Assembly: GCA_021107195.1 (NCBI GenBank)
Contig: JAIOTF010000434.1
Location: 1-9,916, forward strand
Length of the DNA stretch: 9,916 bases
Direction of reading: 5' to 3'
Source of the DNA: Anaerolineaceae bacterium
GTDB lineage: Bacteria > Chloroflexota > Anaerolineae > Anaerolineales > Anaerolineaceae
Positions 1-7,050 of the stretch are shown piece after piece (the stretch's first letter is position 1; each line of letters opens with the position of its first letter). A model generated the notes under the pieces. It ran no database searches. It was not told the DNA's origin and saw only the letters and a program-made list of their open reading frames with translations. The translations under genes were made by a program, and so were the position numbers.

Positions 1-97
1 GCGGAACAGCCAGGTGTTGTTTATCAGCGGGAAGAAACCGCTTACTTTCGTCCACACATCATGCGGCGGCGTGAGATATAATCTCTTTGTCCAGTAA
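1..97 (+). CDS. Possible 3' end of an upstream gene, frame undecided
   Basis: Two plus-strand frames are open from the window edge. One ends at a TAA at 79-81, with a hydrophilic tail ending in HIMRRREI. The other ends at a TAA at 95-97, with a tail ending in RYNLFVQ and a more G/C-rich third codon position. Either could be the C-terminus of a gene in the same operon as the corrinoid protein that starts 40-55 bases further on. Corrinoid proteins usually sit beside their methyltransferase. I recognise no family in either fragment, and the stretch could also be non-coding. Confidence 0.25.
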   Translation, partial: RNSQVLFISGKKPLTFVHTSCGGVRYNLFVQ

Positions 98-136
98 TGG
101 GCCAAGAAAGCTGCTTTATTTATTAAGGAGAGGAAC

Positions 137-778
137 ATGGAAGCTGTATTAGAGACATTGTATGAAGGGGTCGTAGATGGTGATATGGAACTGGCGCAGG
201 AAAAAGTTCAAGAGGCACTGGACGCCGGTATCGGTCCTGGCCGGATTTTGAATGACAGCATGATCGCAGCAATGGCAGAGGTAGGGCAACTCTTTGAAGA
301 TGGTGAATTCTTTGTGCCGGAGATGCTGATCGCAGCGCGCGCCATGGCGGGTGGTATGGCAATCCTCAAACCCTATCTGAGTGAGGGTGATGTACAGTCT
401 CCCGGCAAGGTCGTGATCGGCACAGTTAAGGGCGACATGCATGATATTGGCAAGAATCTGGTGGCGATGATGCTTGAGGGCGCTGCTTTTGAGATCGTTG
501 ACCTGGGTACGGATGTCAGCCCGGACAAATTTGTGGAGGCCGTAAAGGATAGCGGCGCAAACGTCGTTGCCATGTCTGCATTGTTAACCACAACGATGAC
601 CAATATGGCAAACACGATTGAAGCATTGCAGGAAGCCGGCCTGCGTGACAAGGTCAAGGTCATGGTAGGGGGCGCACCATTGACGCTCGATTATGCGAAC
701 AAGATTGGCGCTGACGGGTATGCGCCGGACGCCAACCAGGCGGTTGCCAATGCCAAATCAATGCTGGGTTTCGATTAA
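137..778 (+). CDS. Methyltransferase cognate corrinoid protein (MtbC/MttC type)
   Basis: This is a 213-residue cobalamin carrier protein, probably cytoplasmic. Such proteins accept a methyl group from a substrate-specific methyltransferase on Co(I) and pass it to a second methyltransferase. Residues 1 to about 88 form the helical cap domain (methionine-synthase-like), with the motif region NDSMIAAMAEVGQLFEDGEFFVPEML. Residues from about 90 to the end are the Rossmann B12-binding domain. The base-off/His-on signature D-x-H-x-x-G is intact as D100, H102 and G105, so H102 should be the lower cobalt ligand. The SALLTTT and VGGAP segments that surround the nucleotide tail are also present. Length is normal for the family. 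A strong ribosome site (AAGGAGAGG) precedes the ATG at 137. The methylated substrate (methylamine, methoxylated aromatic, betaine or other) cannot be told from this protein. A terminator follows directly. Confidence 0.93.
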   Translation: MEAVLETLYEGVVDGDMELAQEKVQEALDAGIGPGRILNDSMIAAMAEVGQLFEDGEFFVPEMLIAARAMAGGMAILKPYLSEGDVQSPGKVVIGTVKGDMHDIGKNLVAMMLEGAAFEIVDLGTDVSPDKFVEAVKDSGANVVAMSALLTTTMTNMANTIEALQEAGLRDKVKVMVGGAPLTLDYANKIGADGYAPDANQAVANAKSMLGFD

Positions 779-804
779 GTGCCTTTGCGTTTGCAGCAGC
801 ATAG

Positions 805-840
805 CAGCCGCGGTCTGAAAAGACCCCGGCTGTTTTTTTT
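805..840 (+). terminator. Rho-independent terminator after the corrinoid protein
   Basis: A 12-base stem (CAGCCGCGGTCT pairing with AGACCCCGGCTG, one C-C mismatch) closes a GAAA loop and is followed by eight T at 833-840. It lies 27 bases after the corrinoid stop codon, so the corrinoid operon and the GntR gene are probably separate transcription units. Confidence 0.9.
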
Positions 841-855
841 ATGCATTATAGATGC

Positions 856-884
856 TTGATTTTTTGTTTCAGATGTTTTACAAT
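856..884 (+). promoter_or_regulatory. Sigma70-type promoter for the GntR regulator
   Basis: TTGATT at 856-861 and TACAAT at 879-884 are separated by exactly 17 bases. The pair lies between the upstream terminator and the GntR gene, with a predicted start near 891. Assignment is by consensus match only. Confidence 0.5.
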
Positions 885-894
885 CATGGCCTAA

Positions 895-908
895 CCTGTT
901 ATTACAGG
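895..908 (+). promoter_or_regulatory. Candidate GntR operator (inverted repeat)
   Basis: CCTGT-TATT-ACAGG is a perfect inverted repeat with five-base arms, placed just downstream of the predicted transcription start of the GntR gene. The GT...AC core with four bases between resembles the outer bases of HutC-subfamily operators, although the centre does not match. Autorepression is the natural reading but is inference. Confidence 0.4.
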
Positions 909-948
909 AAAGATTTTAGCGGCTGAATTTTAAGGGCAGGAGGTCAGT

Positions 949-1791
949 ATGGTGGAAGCGTTGAACGAGAGAATTGACTTTGAAGGCCACATTCCTTTCT
1001 ATTTACAGTTGAAGGGATTTTTGCAGCAGCGTATTGATGCGGGAATATGGCAGCCGAATGATATGCTGCCCAGTGAAGCGAAGTTGTGCAAAGCTTACGG
1101 GATCAGCCGGACGGTTGTGCGCCAGGCACTGCGTGAAATGGAATATGAAGGGCAGGTGTACCGCCGTAAGGGCAAGGGGACTTTTGTGGCGGAGCCGAAG
1201 ATCCGGGAAAGCCTTGCCCAGCGGTTGACGGGTTTTCATCAGGATATGGCCGACCAGGGGCTGTCCACCAGTGATCAGGTATTGTTTCTGGGCGTCGTGC
1301 CGGCAGACAGCAAGGTGGCCAATTATCTGAAACTGACCGTCGGGGAAGGCGTGGTCAAGCTGCGCCGCCTGCGCCATGTGGAAGGCGAGCCAATCGCTTT
1401 GGTGACTGCTTATTTACCAGAAGGACTATGCGGCAAAGTGGTTGAAGGGGATTTTCGAGCACAATCCTTGTATACATTCCTGGAGCGGGAATACGGCCTG
1501 GTGAGCGCCCATGGCAAGCGGATGATTGAAGCCGTGGTTGCCAATGAGGAAGAAGCGCGCCTGATGCAGGTCAAGAAGGGAGCGCCGATGGTGCTGCTGA
1601 ACAGTATCAGCTACCTGGAAGACGGAACGCCGGTGGAATACTACCACGCTGTACATCGCGGGGATCGTACACGCTTTGAGATTGAACTGGTGCGCTACCG
1701 ACAACCGGAAAACCTGGATGGGGTTTTGGCGAAGAGAACAGAGAAGATGCCGCCCTCAATAGAGGTGCGCTCCAAGAAAAAAGAGAGGTAG
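949..1791 (+). CDS. GntR family transcriptional regulator, HutC subfamily (UTRA domain)
   Basis: A 280-residue DNA-binding regulator. Residues about 15-80 are the winged helix-turn-helix: IPFYLQLKGFLQQRI opening, LPSE at 40-43, recognition helix SRTVVRQAL at 53-61, and wing RRKGKGTFVAEPK. Residues about 95-240 are a UTRA effector-binding domain, recognisable from GFHQDMADQGL, VKLRRLRHVEGEPIAL and the closing PVEYYHAVHRGDRTRFEIEL. The last ~35 residues are an extra basic tail ending in SKKKER. AGGAGG at 938-943, five bases before the ATG, fixes the start. UTRA domains bind small metabolites, and the effector here is unknown. Position next to a corrinoid methyl-transfer gene suggests control of that catabolic operon, possibly with autoregulation through the inverted repeat at 895-908. 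Both are inference. Confidence 0.92.
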   Translation: MVEALNERIDFEGHIPFYLQLKGFLQQRIDAGIWQPNDMLPSEAKLCKAYGISRTVVRQALREMEYEGQVYRRKGKGTFVAEPKIRESLAQRLTGFHQDMADQGLSTSDQVLFLGVVPADSKVANYLKLTVGEGVVKLRRLRHVEGEPIALVTAYLPEGLCGKVVEGDFRAQSLYTFLEREYGLVSAHGKRMIEAVVANEEEARLMQVKKGAPMVLLNSISYLEDGTPVEYYHAVHRGDRTRFEIELVRYRQPENLDGVLAKRTEKMPPSIEVRSKKKER

Positions 1792-1855
1792 TTAGAGAAG
1801 CAAAAAAGGTGGGTGGATAAAAGGAGCAGTTTAGTTTTATAGAACCAGGCTTTGT

Positions 1856-1969
1856 TGTCGCTGCGAGGAGGGTTATAACCCGACGTGGCCGTCGTAGGCG
1901 TTCACCAAAGTAAGGCGTAATCCTGGGAAGGAGATTGCCACACCCTCCTGGGGAGGGTTCGCAATGACA
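1856..1969. repeat. MITE-like dispersed palindromic repeat
   Basis: The block has near-matching terminal inverted repeats, TGTCGCTGCGA at the left and TCGCAATGACA at the right. Inside are a perfect 12-base palindrome GGGTTATAACCC (1870-1881), a hairpin CGACG-TGGC-CGTCG (1881-1894) and the block GGAGATTGCCACACCCTCC. Elements of this style, with GCGAGGAGGGT...GGAGATTGCCAC...TCGCAATGACA, are common intergenic repeats in several Chloroflexota and other genomes (recollection, not searched). It carries no gene. A shorter relative lies at 9448-9485. Confidence 0.6.
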
Positions 1970-2056
1970 TCTGCAGCATTGTTTCATTTCATAGTTTCTA
2001 CATCTTTTTGACCGCTCCCGGTATAAATCGACTTCGTATTCTGCCGAAATCTGTGA

Positions 2057-2155
2057 TATACTTGGCGAGCTTTAAGATCGGAAAGAATTTCCTGGCGTGG
2101 TTTTCCTGCCAGAATTTCAAAATGGTTGCCCGAATCTAATAGTTCGGGCTTTTTT
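2057..2155 (+). ncRNA. Candidate terminated small RNA or leader upstream of the helicase
   Basis: A -10-like TATACT at 2057-2062, preceded by TGTGA and with only a weak -35 (TTCGTA, 2033-2038), would start an RNA near 2069. A clear terminator ends it at 2155, giving about 87 nt. Inside, CTGGC and GCCAG flanked by AATTT elements can form a hairpin just before the terminator. No start codon with a ribosome site is seen. It could be a free small RNA or an attenuator leader of the DEAD-box gene 120 bases downstream. No known RNA family was recognised. Confidence 0.3.
2128..2155 (+). terminator. Rho-independent terminator in the helicase leader region
   Basis: GCCCGAA (2128-2134) pairs with TTCGGGC (2143-2149) around an eight-base loop, followed by six T at 2150-2155. 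It has no coding gene directly upstream: the GntR gene ends 337 bases earlier, beyond the palindromic repeat. Confidence 0.75.
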
Positions 2156-2219
2156 GTTGCCACCGGTGCGATTGTGTAACACGCAAACCAACTGCTTGAG
2201 AAACATGGGACGCAGATGA

Positions 2220-2247
2220 CCAGGTTTGACAGACACAACGAACCTGG
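2220..2247 (+). promoter_or_regulatory. Hairpin just before the helicase ribosome site
   Basis: CCAGGTT and AACCTGG form a seven-base stem around a 14-base loop, ending nine bases before the AAAGGA ribosome site at 2257-2262. It could influence translation or stability of the helicase mRNA. Function is not shown by the sequence. Confidence 0.3.
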
Positions 2248-2274
2248 GCATTTAATAAAGGATATTGGTGTTCC

Positions 2275-3912
2275 ATGTGCAGTTTTGACGCGTTAAACCT
2301 TGACCCCGAGCTGGTGAAGGCTGTAGAAGATTTAGGTTATACCGACCCCACTACCGTACAATCTCAAGTTATTCCGGCCATGCTGGCTGGCACTGACGTT
2401 ATCGTCCGCTCGAAGACAGGCTCGGGCAAGACGGCTGCTTTTTCCCTGCCGGTCATCCAGAACCTGGTATCAGGAGAAAAAGCGGTGCAGTGTCTGGTTT
2501 TGACCCCCACCCGTGAATTGGCCCTGCAGGTATCCAGAGCGATGATCGATTATGGCAAACACAGTCAGGTGAAGGTGCTGGCAGTGTATGGCGGTCAGCA
2601 CTATGGCCCGCAGATCCGCAGTCTGAAGAAGGGTGTGCAGGTTGTGGTCGGTACCCCCGGTCGTTTGAATGACTTGATCCGCAAGAATATTCTCGACCTG
2701 AGCAGTGTTCATACCGTAGTGTTGGACGAAGCCGACGAGATGCTGAGCATGGGTTTCATCGAAGACATCGAGACCATTCTGAGCGAAACCCCGTCCGAAC
2801 GGCAGACAACGCTTTTCTCGGCAACTGTGCCGCAGCGTATACGCAAGCTGGCTGAAAAATATATGAATGACCCTCAGTCAATCTTTGTGCAGCAAAAAGA
2901 AATGACGGTTGACACGATTGAGCAGCGTTACTGTGTGGTCAATGAAAAAGACAAACTGGCTGTTCTCACTCGCTTCTTCGAGGTGGAAGAGATCAGCAGT
3001 GCCTTGATCTTTGCCAAGACCCGCGTCAGCACCGGTGAACTGGCCAATGAAATGACCATGCGCGGCTTCGCCGCAGAACCGCTGAATGGGGATTTGAACC
3101 AGGATGCACGTGAGCGCGTATTGAACCGCTTCCGTAAAAACCAGATCAAGGTTTTGGTGGCAACGGATGTAGCGGCACGCGGCCTGGATATTGATGATAT
3201 CTCCCATGTGTTTAACTACGATTTGCCGCACGACCCGCAAAGTTATGTGCACCGTGTGGGACGCACCGGCCGTGCAGGAAAGACCGGGATTGCGATCACG
3301 CTGGTGACGCCAAAAGAAAAATATTCCATCCGCAGAATTGAAAAGTTCACCAGGCACCAACTGGTGCAGGCTGCGATCCCAACCGAGGAAGAAATTGCGA
3401 CCTACCGGGTCACGCAGTTGATGGATCAGGTGGCGATGTGGCTGCGGCGCGGACGTTGCTCTCAGGAGCAGGTGTTGGTGGAACAACTGGTGGAAGAAGG
3501 GCATGATGCGCAGGTGATCGCGGCGGTGGCTTTGAAGATCGCCCGCGGCGAGGAAAAGCAGCGCCCGATTGCACAGGTGAGCGAAGTGAGAGAAGTGCAG
3601 AGAGGCAGATCGAAGCGGCCAAACCGTGCTGCTAACCGGGATGGTGCCCGCGGTAAGGGCAACGTCTCGCACGAAGCGGGCATGATCCGCATGCGCCTCA
3701 ACCGCGGCAAACATCATGGGGTGCGCGCGCGTGATGTGGTTTCCACGATTGCACGTTACTCGAAAGTACCGGGCAGTTCGCTGGGCAAGATCCGCATTCA
3801 GGAAAAGAACACCCTGGTGGACGTGCCGGAGAATTATGTGGAGCAGGTGCTGGCAAAATCCGGGGCATATCAGCTCCATCAGCAGCCGATCCAGATTTCG
3901 GTTGCGAATTGA
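2275..3912 (+). CDS. DEAD-box ATP-dependent RNA helicase, DeaD/CsdA-like
   Basis: A 545-residue ATP-dependent RNA-unwinding enzyme with the full motif set. The Q motif is around Q29, Walker A is SKTGSGKT with K52, and PTRELA and TPGRL follow. DEAD is at 151-154, SAT at 182-184, and HRVGRTGR at 326-333. The two RecA-like domains end near residue 365. A helical linker with an Arg/Lys-rich stretch (about 440-465) follows. The C-terminus (about 465-545: MIRMRLNRGKHHGVRARDVV...GKIRIQEKNTLVDVP) is a DbpA/CsdA-type RNA-binding (RRM-like) domain. Such enzymes act in ribosome assembly, mRNA decay and cold adaptation. Which of these applies cannot be read from the sequence. The ATG at 2275 gives the usual family N-terminus; its ribosome site AAAGGA lies 12 bases upstream, rather far. 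A strong terminator follows. Confidence 0.95.
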   Translation: MCSFDALNLDPELVKAVEDLGYTDPTTVQSQVIPAMLAGTDVIVRSKTGSGKTAAFSLPVIQNLVSGEKAVQCLVLTPTRELALQVSRAMIDYGKHSQVKVLAVYGGQHYGPQIRSLKKGVQVVVGTPGRLNDLIRKNILDLSSVHTVVLDEADEMLSMGFIEDIETILSETPSERQTTLFSATVPQRIRKLAEKYMNDPQSIFVQQKEMTVDTIEQRYCVVNEKDKLAVLTRFFEVEEISSALIFAKTRVSTGELANEMTMRGFAAEPLNGDLNQDARERVLNRFRKNQIKVLVATDVAARGLDIDDISHVFNYDLPHDPQSYVHRVGRTGRAGKTGIAITLVTPKEKYSIRRIEKFTRHQLVQAAIPTEEEIATYRVTQLMDQVAMWLRRGRCSQEQVLVEQLVEEGHDAQVIAAVALKIARGEEKQRPIAQVSEVREVQRGRSKRPNRAANRDGARGKGNVSHEAGMIRMRLNRGKHHGVRARDVVSTIARYSKVPGSSLGKIRIQEKNTLVDVPENYVEQVLAKSGAYQLHQQPIQISVAN

Positions 3913-3938
3913 TTTTGTGTAGACAAAGAAGATAACAG

Positions 3939-3970
3939 GAGCCGCCCAATTATTTGGGCGGCTCTTTTTT
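3939..3970 (+). terminator. Rho-independent terminator after the helicase
   Basis: A perfect 11-base stem GAGCCGCCCAA/TTGGGCGGCTC with a TTAT loop is followed by six T. It closes the helicase unit and separates it from the DGR operon. Confidence 0.95.
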
Positions 3971-4013
3971 ATACCAACCTTGGCAAGGGTTGAAATGTAG
4001 ACGGATGGCTTTT

Positions 4014-4042
4014 TTGTTTTAATGACTCGGGCATTGTATAAT
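4014..4042 (+). promoter_or_regulatory. Promoter of the DGR operon
   Basis: A consensus TATAAT at 4037-4042 lies 17 bases after TTGTTT at 4014-4019. Transcription would start near 4050, giving a leader of about 43 bases before the target gene, whose ribosome site GGGAG is at 4082-4086. No other good promoter is visible before the reverse transcriptase gene, so target, RT, Avd and TR probably share this start. Confidence 0.65.
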
Positions 4043-4092
4043 TTGACTTATAGGGATGTAAATGGGCGGAAGAATAATGATGGGAGATAACT

Positions 4093-6984
4093 ATGCCTGA
4101 ATGGAAAGACGTTTTGACTGAACTGGCAAAGAAGCTGACAGCACCGCTGGCGTTTGTGATCCTGTTTGTAGCAGCTTTGTCCCGGTTCGGGGATCAGATT
4201 CCTGCTGAATATACACAATTGGTTTATTGGGTTGGCCTCGGAGCGCCGATACTGTGGGCTATTGTTGAAGTAGTGCAGTATGTGAGAGGCAAGGGAACTG
4301 GTACAGATAAAAGCCAGCGAGTGGGCGGCAATGTAAAGAAAAGTGTTCTGGTGCGGGGTAATCGCAACAGGGTTAACTACATTGTCAATAATTATGCCGG
4401 GGAAGAGAATAAAAATCAAAAGGAAAAGCTGGAAAGCCAGCTTGCTGATTATATTGATTGGATGGAAGAAAGCTTTGGCAGTATTACCCTGCGCGGGATT
4501 GAGCAGGAAGGCCGCCAGGTGGTGACTCTGCCGCTGGAGACCGTCTATGTTCCCTTGCAGGCCGAAGCAAGCATTGAAACCGATTTCTTTGATCAGGTGG
4601 ATCACGAGAAAATGGACCCACGTAAGGACAAGAAAGGTGGTTCAGAGAAAATCCGACTTGATCAGGTGCTTTCCATGGGAAACCGCATCATCATCACGGG
4701 CGGACCGGGATCGGGCAAGACGACTGTTTTACAACACATCGCCTGGACGCTGGCGGCTGCCATTAAGAAAGGATCGATGAGTCTGGCGCAGGAGAAGCTG
4801 GGAGTGGCTGATCTGCCCTTGCCGATCTATGTGCCGCTCAGTATGTACGCCGCCTATCGGCGTGACCTGCCGAAAGGGGCCAGTGGGAGACAGCAATCGC
4901 TGGCAACCTTCGTTTCTGACTATTTGCTTCAACGCCAGATGAAGCTGGACCTGAGCCCTGATTTTCTGGCTGAATTGCTGCGTGAGGGCAAGGATGTGAT
5001 CCTGCTGCTGGATGGGTTGGACGAAGTTCCTAATGAAGACGAGCGCGCCTTGACCCGGCAGTCGATCGAAGATTTGACCGCCGGGCGTGAAAACATGCGT
5101 GTCGTTGTAACCAGCCGGGTGGCGGCGTATCGCGGCAATGCTGTTTTGGGTTTTGGTTTCCGTCATATCCGCGTGCTGCCGCTGGCATCAGACAATGTGC
5201 GTAAGCTGATCACACAAGCTTACCGCTCTATTTACAAGAAGAGTGATGTACAGGCCAAACAAAAAGCCACTGACCTTTTGACGGATATCCAGCGTTTGGA
5301 GACGGAGCGTCGAGAAAGACTGGGAGAACGTGCAGAACCTTTCGTCAATTCTCCATTGATGGTGCGTATGCTGCTGATCGTGCATTTCAACAACCGGCGC
5401 TTGCCGGATCAACGGGCGGATCTATACCAAAAGGCTGTGAATGCCATGCTGCGCCCGGATTACAATCTGGAACAGGTTGTTGCATCCGAGATTGAACACC
5501 GGGTGGCGGGCAGCCTGGCAATGAACCGGGAGATGCTGCAATATCTGGCTTTCCACATGCATGCGCAGGGTGAAGAGCAAGGGCGTGAGATTGAAGAAGA
5601 TGCCCTACGCCTCATTTTGAGCGGCGAACCGACTTACGCTCCCTTTGTAGACAAACTGATCGCCCAAACCTGCGAGCGCGGCACTTTGCTGGAAGAGCGC
5701 GGCAGGTTGTATCGTTTCATCCACCTGTCTTTTCAGGAATTCCTGGCCGGGCGTTATCTGGTCGAAGCTGTGCGGGATGTGGAAAAAATTGCTACCCGGA
5801 TTGAACAGGAGCTTGCTGATGATACCTGGTGGCGCGAACCCGTGCTGTTGGCGATTGGGTATCTGGATCTGACTGCCCCGGTCATGGCTCGCCGCTTGTT
5901 GCTGCGTCTGGCAGGGGCCGATGATGGCTGTGTTGAGCGGGACGAGAAAATGAGTACGGATCAATGTTTGTCGGCTGCTGAACTGGCTGCCAGTGCCTAT
6001 CTGGAATGTAAAAGCCAGGCGGCTGATTTGGGCGACATGCTCAAGGAACGCCTTTTGCGATTACACCAACGCGGGCAAGAACAAAGCTGGACGCCATTGA
6101 TCATGGCCAATGCTGTTGACCGGTTGGATCAACTTGGCTACCAGCCGAACGACCAGCACAGTTTTGTGCCCATCCCCGATGCCCAGTCGCCCCGGTTTTA
6201 TATTGCCAAATACCCGGTGACGAATGCGCTGTATGAGCGCTTCCTCCAACCCGAAAACTTCACCAACAAAGACCTGTGGTGTGCTTTTCCAAAGTTTGAT
6301 GAGGAAAGTCGTCCGATGGGAGATGAAACTTTTGGCGAAAAAGGCTGGGATTGGCTGCAAGAGACTATACAGGATAAAGACAATCTTGTAGAAAAAGGGG
6401 TGCTTTACCCGCGTTATTGGGGCGATAATCGTTTTGGCGGGATGCGGCCTTCGGCGCCGGTGGTGGGGGTTTCGTGGTACGAAGCGAATGCTTACTGTAA
6501 ATGGCTGCTGGCGCATTGGGAGGAAGAGGAAGAAGGCCAACACCAGCCCCAACCTCAATTGGTGCGTCTGCCGACGCGGGCGGAATGGGTGCTGGCGGCT
6601 GGCGGCGAAACACCAGAAGAGCGCTTCCCGTGGGATGCGGTGGGCAAGGCAGGCACTTCGAAAGATGAGGACGAACAAACGATCGTGCAAGTGGTGCGGC
6701 GCGCGAATGTTGACCAGAGCGGGATCAGCCGCACCACGCCGGTGTGGATGTACCCGCAGGGCGCCAGCCAGCCGCACGGAGTGATGGGCCTGGGCGGCAA
6801 TGTGTGGGAGTGGCAGGCGAATTATCAGAATCTGAAAAATGGATGGTTGGGGCTTTCGGGCGGCTCGTGGGGCGGCGATTGGAGCCTCGCGCGCGTTTCG
6901 GGCGGCTGGGACGGCTACTACCCGTACTACTCGATCAACCACTACGGTTTTCGGGTGTTCGTCCTCCCCAGTTTTGTTTCCTGA
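4093..6984 (+). CDS. DGR target: membrane-anchored NACHT NTPase with variable FGE/C-type-lectin-like domain
   Basis: A 963-residue STAND-class protein. Two hydrophobic segments (about 17-32 and 43-64) suggest membrane anchoring. A Gly/Asn-rich linker follows (about 78-101, GGNVKKSVLVRGNRNRVNY), then a coiled pre-NACHT stretch. The NACHT domain has Walker A GGPGSGKTT (203-211, K209), Walker B LLLDGLDE (304-311) and sensor VVTSR (338-342). HLSFQEFLA (544-552) marks the following helical region. From about 690 to the end is a formylglycine-generating-enzyme/C-type-lectin fold: RFYIAKYPVTNALYERFL, VVGVSWYEANAYCKWL, RLPTRAEW (825-832), GGNVWEW (901-907), GGSW and GFRV. The only cysteines in that domain are C730 and C802, so the paired catalytic cysteines of true FGE are absent and a binding role is likely. 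Residues 927-951 and P959 are diversified from the TR. NACHT proteins oligomerise on sensing a ligand. Here the N-terminal membrane helices would be the output and the variable lectin-like tip the sensor (inference). Confidence 0.93.
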   Translation: MPEWKDVLTELAKKLTAPLAFVILFVAALSRFGDQIPAEYTQLVYWVGLGAPILWAIVEVVQYVRGKGTGTDKSQRVGGNVKKSVLVRGNRNRVNYIVNNYAGEENKNQKEKLESQLADYIDWMEESFGSITLRGIEQEGRQVVTLPLETVYVPLQAEASIETDFFDQVDHEKMDPRKDKKGGSEKIRLDQVLSMGNRIIITGGPGSGKTTVLQHIAWTLAAAIKKGSMSLAQEKLGVADLPLPIYVPLSMYAAYRRDLPKGASGRQQSLATFVSDYLLQRQMKLDLSPDFLAELLREGKDVILLLDGLDEVPNEDERALTRQSIEDLTAGRENMRVVVTSRVAAYRGNAVLGFGFRHIRVLPLASDNVRKLITQAYRSIYKKSDVQAKQKATDLLTDIQRLETERRERLGERAEPFVNSPLMVRMLLIVHFNNRRLPDQRADLYQKAVNAMLRPDYNLEQVVASEIEHRVAGSLAMNREMLQYLAFHMHAQGEEQGREIEEDALRLILSGEPTYAPFVDKLIAQTCERGTLLEERGRLYRFIHLSFQEFLAGRYLVEAVRDVEKIATRIEQELADDTWWREPVLLAIGYLDLTAPVMARRLLLRLAGADDGCVERDEKMSTDQCLSAAELAASAYLECKSQAADLGDMLKERLLRLHQRGQEQSWTPLIMANAVDRLDQLGYQPNDQHSFVPIPDAQSPRFYIAKYPVTNALYERFLQPENFTNKDLWCAFPKFDEESRPMGDETFGEKGWDWLQETIQDKDNLVEKGVLYPRYWGDNRFGGMRPSAPVVGVSWYEANAYCKWLLAHWEEEEEGQHQPQPQLVRLPTRAEWVLAAGGETPEERFPWDAVGKAGTSKDEDEQTIVQVVRRANVDQSGISRTTPVWMYPQGASQPHGVMGLGGNVWEWQANYQNLKNGWLGLSGGSWGGDWSLARVSGGWDGYYPYYSINHYGFRVFVLPSFVS
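6850..6971 (+). repeat. DGR variable repeat (VR) at the 3' end of the target gene
   Basis: This is a near-copy of the TR at 8479-8600, offset 1629 bases, same strand, no gaps. Identical A-free blocks flank it: 6850-6870 at the 5' side and 6946-6967 at the 3' side, with another shared A-free block in the middle (GCGCGCGTTTCG). The 22 differences all sit where the TR has A: 12 A-to-G, 7 A-to-T and 3 A-to-C. They change residues 927-951 of the target plus H-to-P at 959. Looser similarity may continue to about 6976. Confidence 0.97.
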
Positions 6985-7008
6985 TTTTCTGCTTTTCTGT
7001 GTTCTGTT

Positions 7009-7023
7009 CCCCGCGAAGCGGGG
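7009..7023 (+). other. Hairpin downstream of VR, candidate DGR retargeting structure
   Basis: CCCCGC-GAA-GCGGGG is a perfect six-base G/C stem with a GAA loop. It begins about 33-38 bases after the end of the VR, in the 66-base gap between target and RT genes. No T-run follows, so it is not a terminator. In the Bordetella phage DGR a short G/C hairpin or cruciform just after the VR helps retrohoming. The spacing here is longer, so the analogy is tentative. Confidence 0.5.
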
Positions 7024-7050
7024 CCGCGAAAAATTCTTAAAAAGAGGGCT

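Noticed and set aside
2878..3879. Minus-strand open frame of 333 codons inside the helicase
   Set aside because: Antisense shadow of a clear DEAD-box gene; the translation is rich in His/Cys/Arg with no recognisable motif.
7009..7023. Hairpin as a terminator between the target and RT genes
   Set aside because: No T-run follows on either strand, and the RT ribosome site comes directly after it, so transcription is expected to continue.
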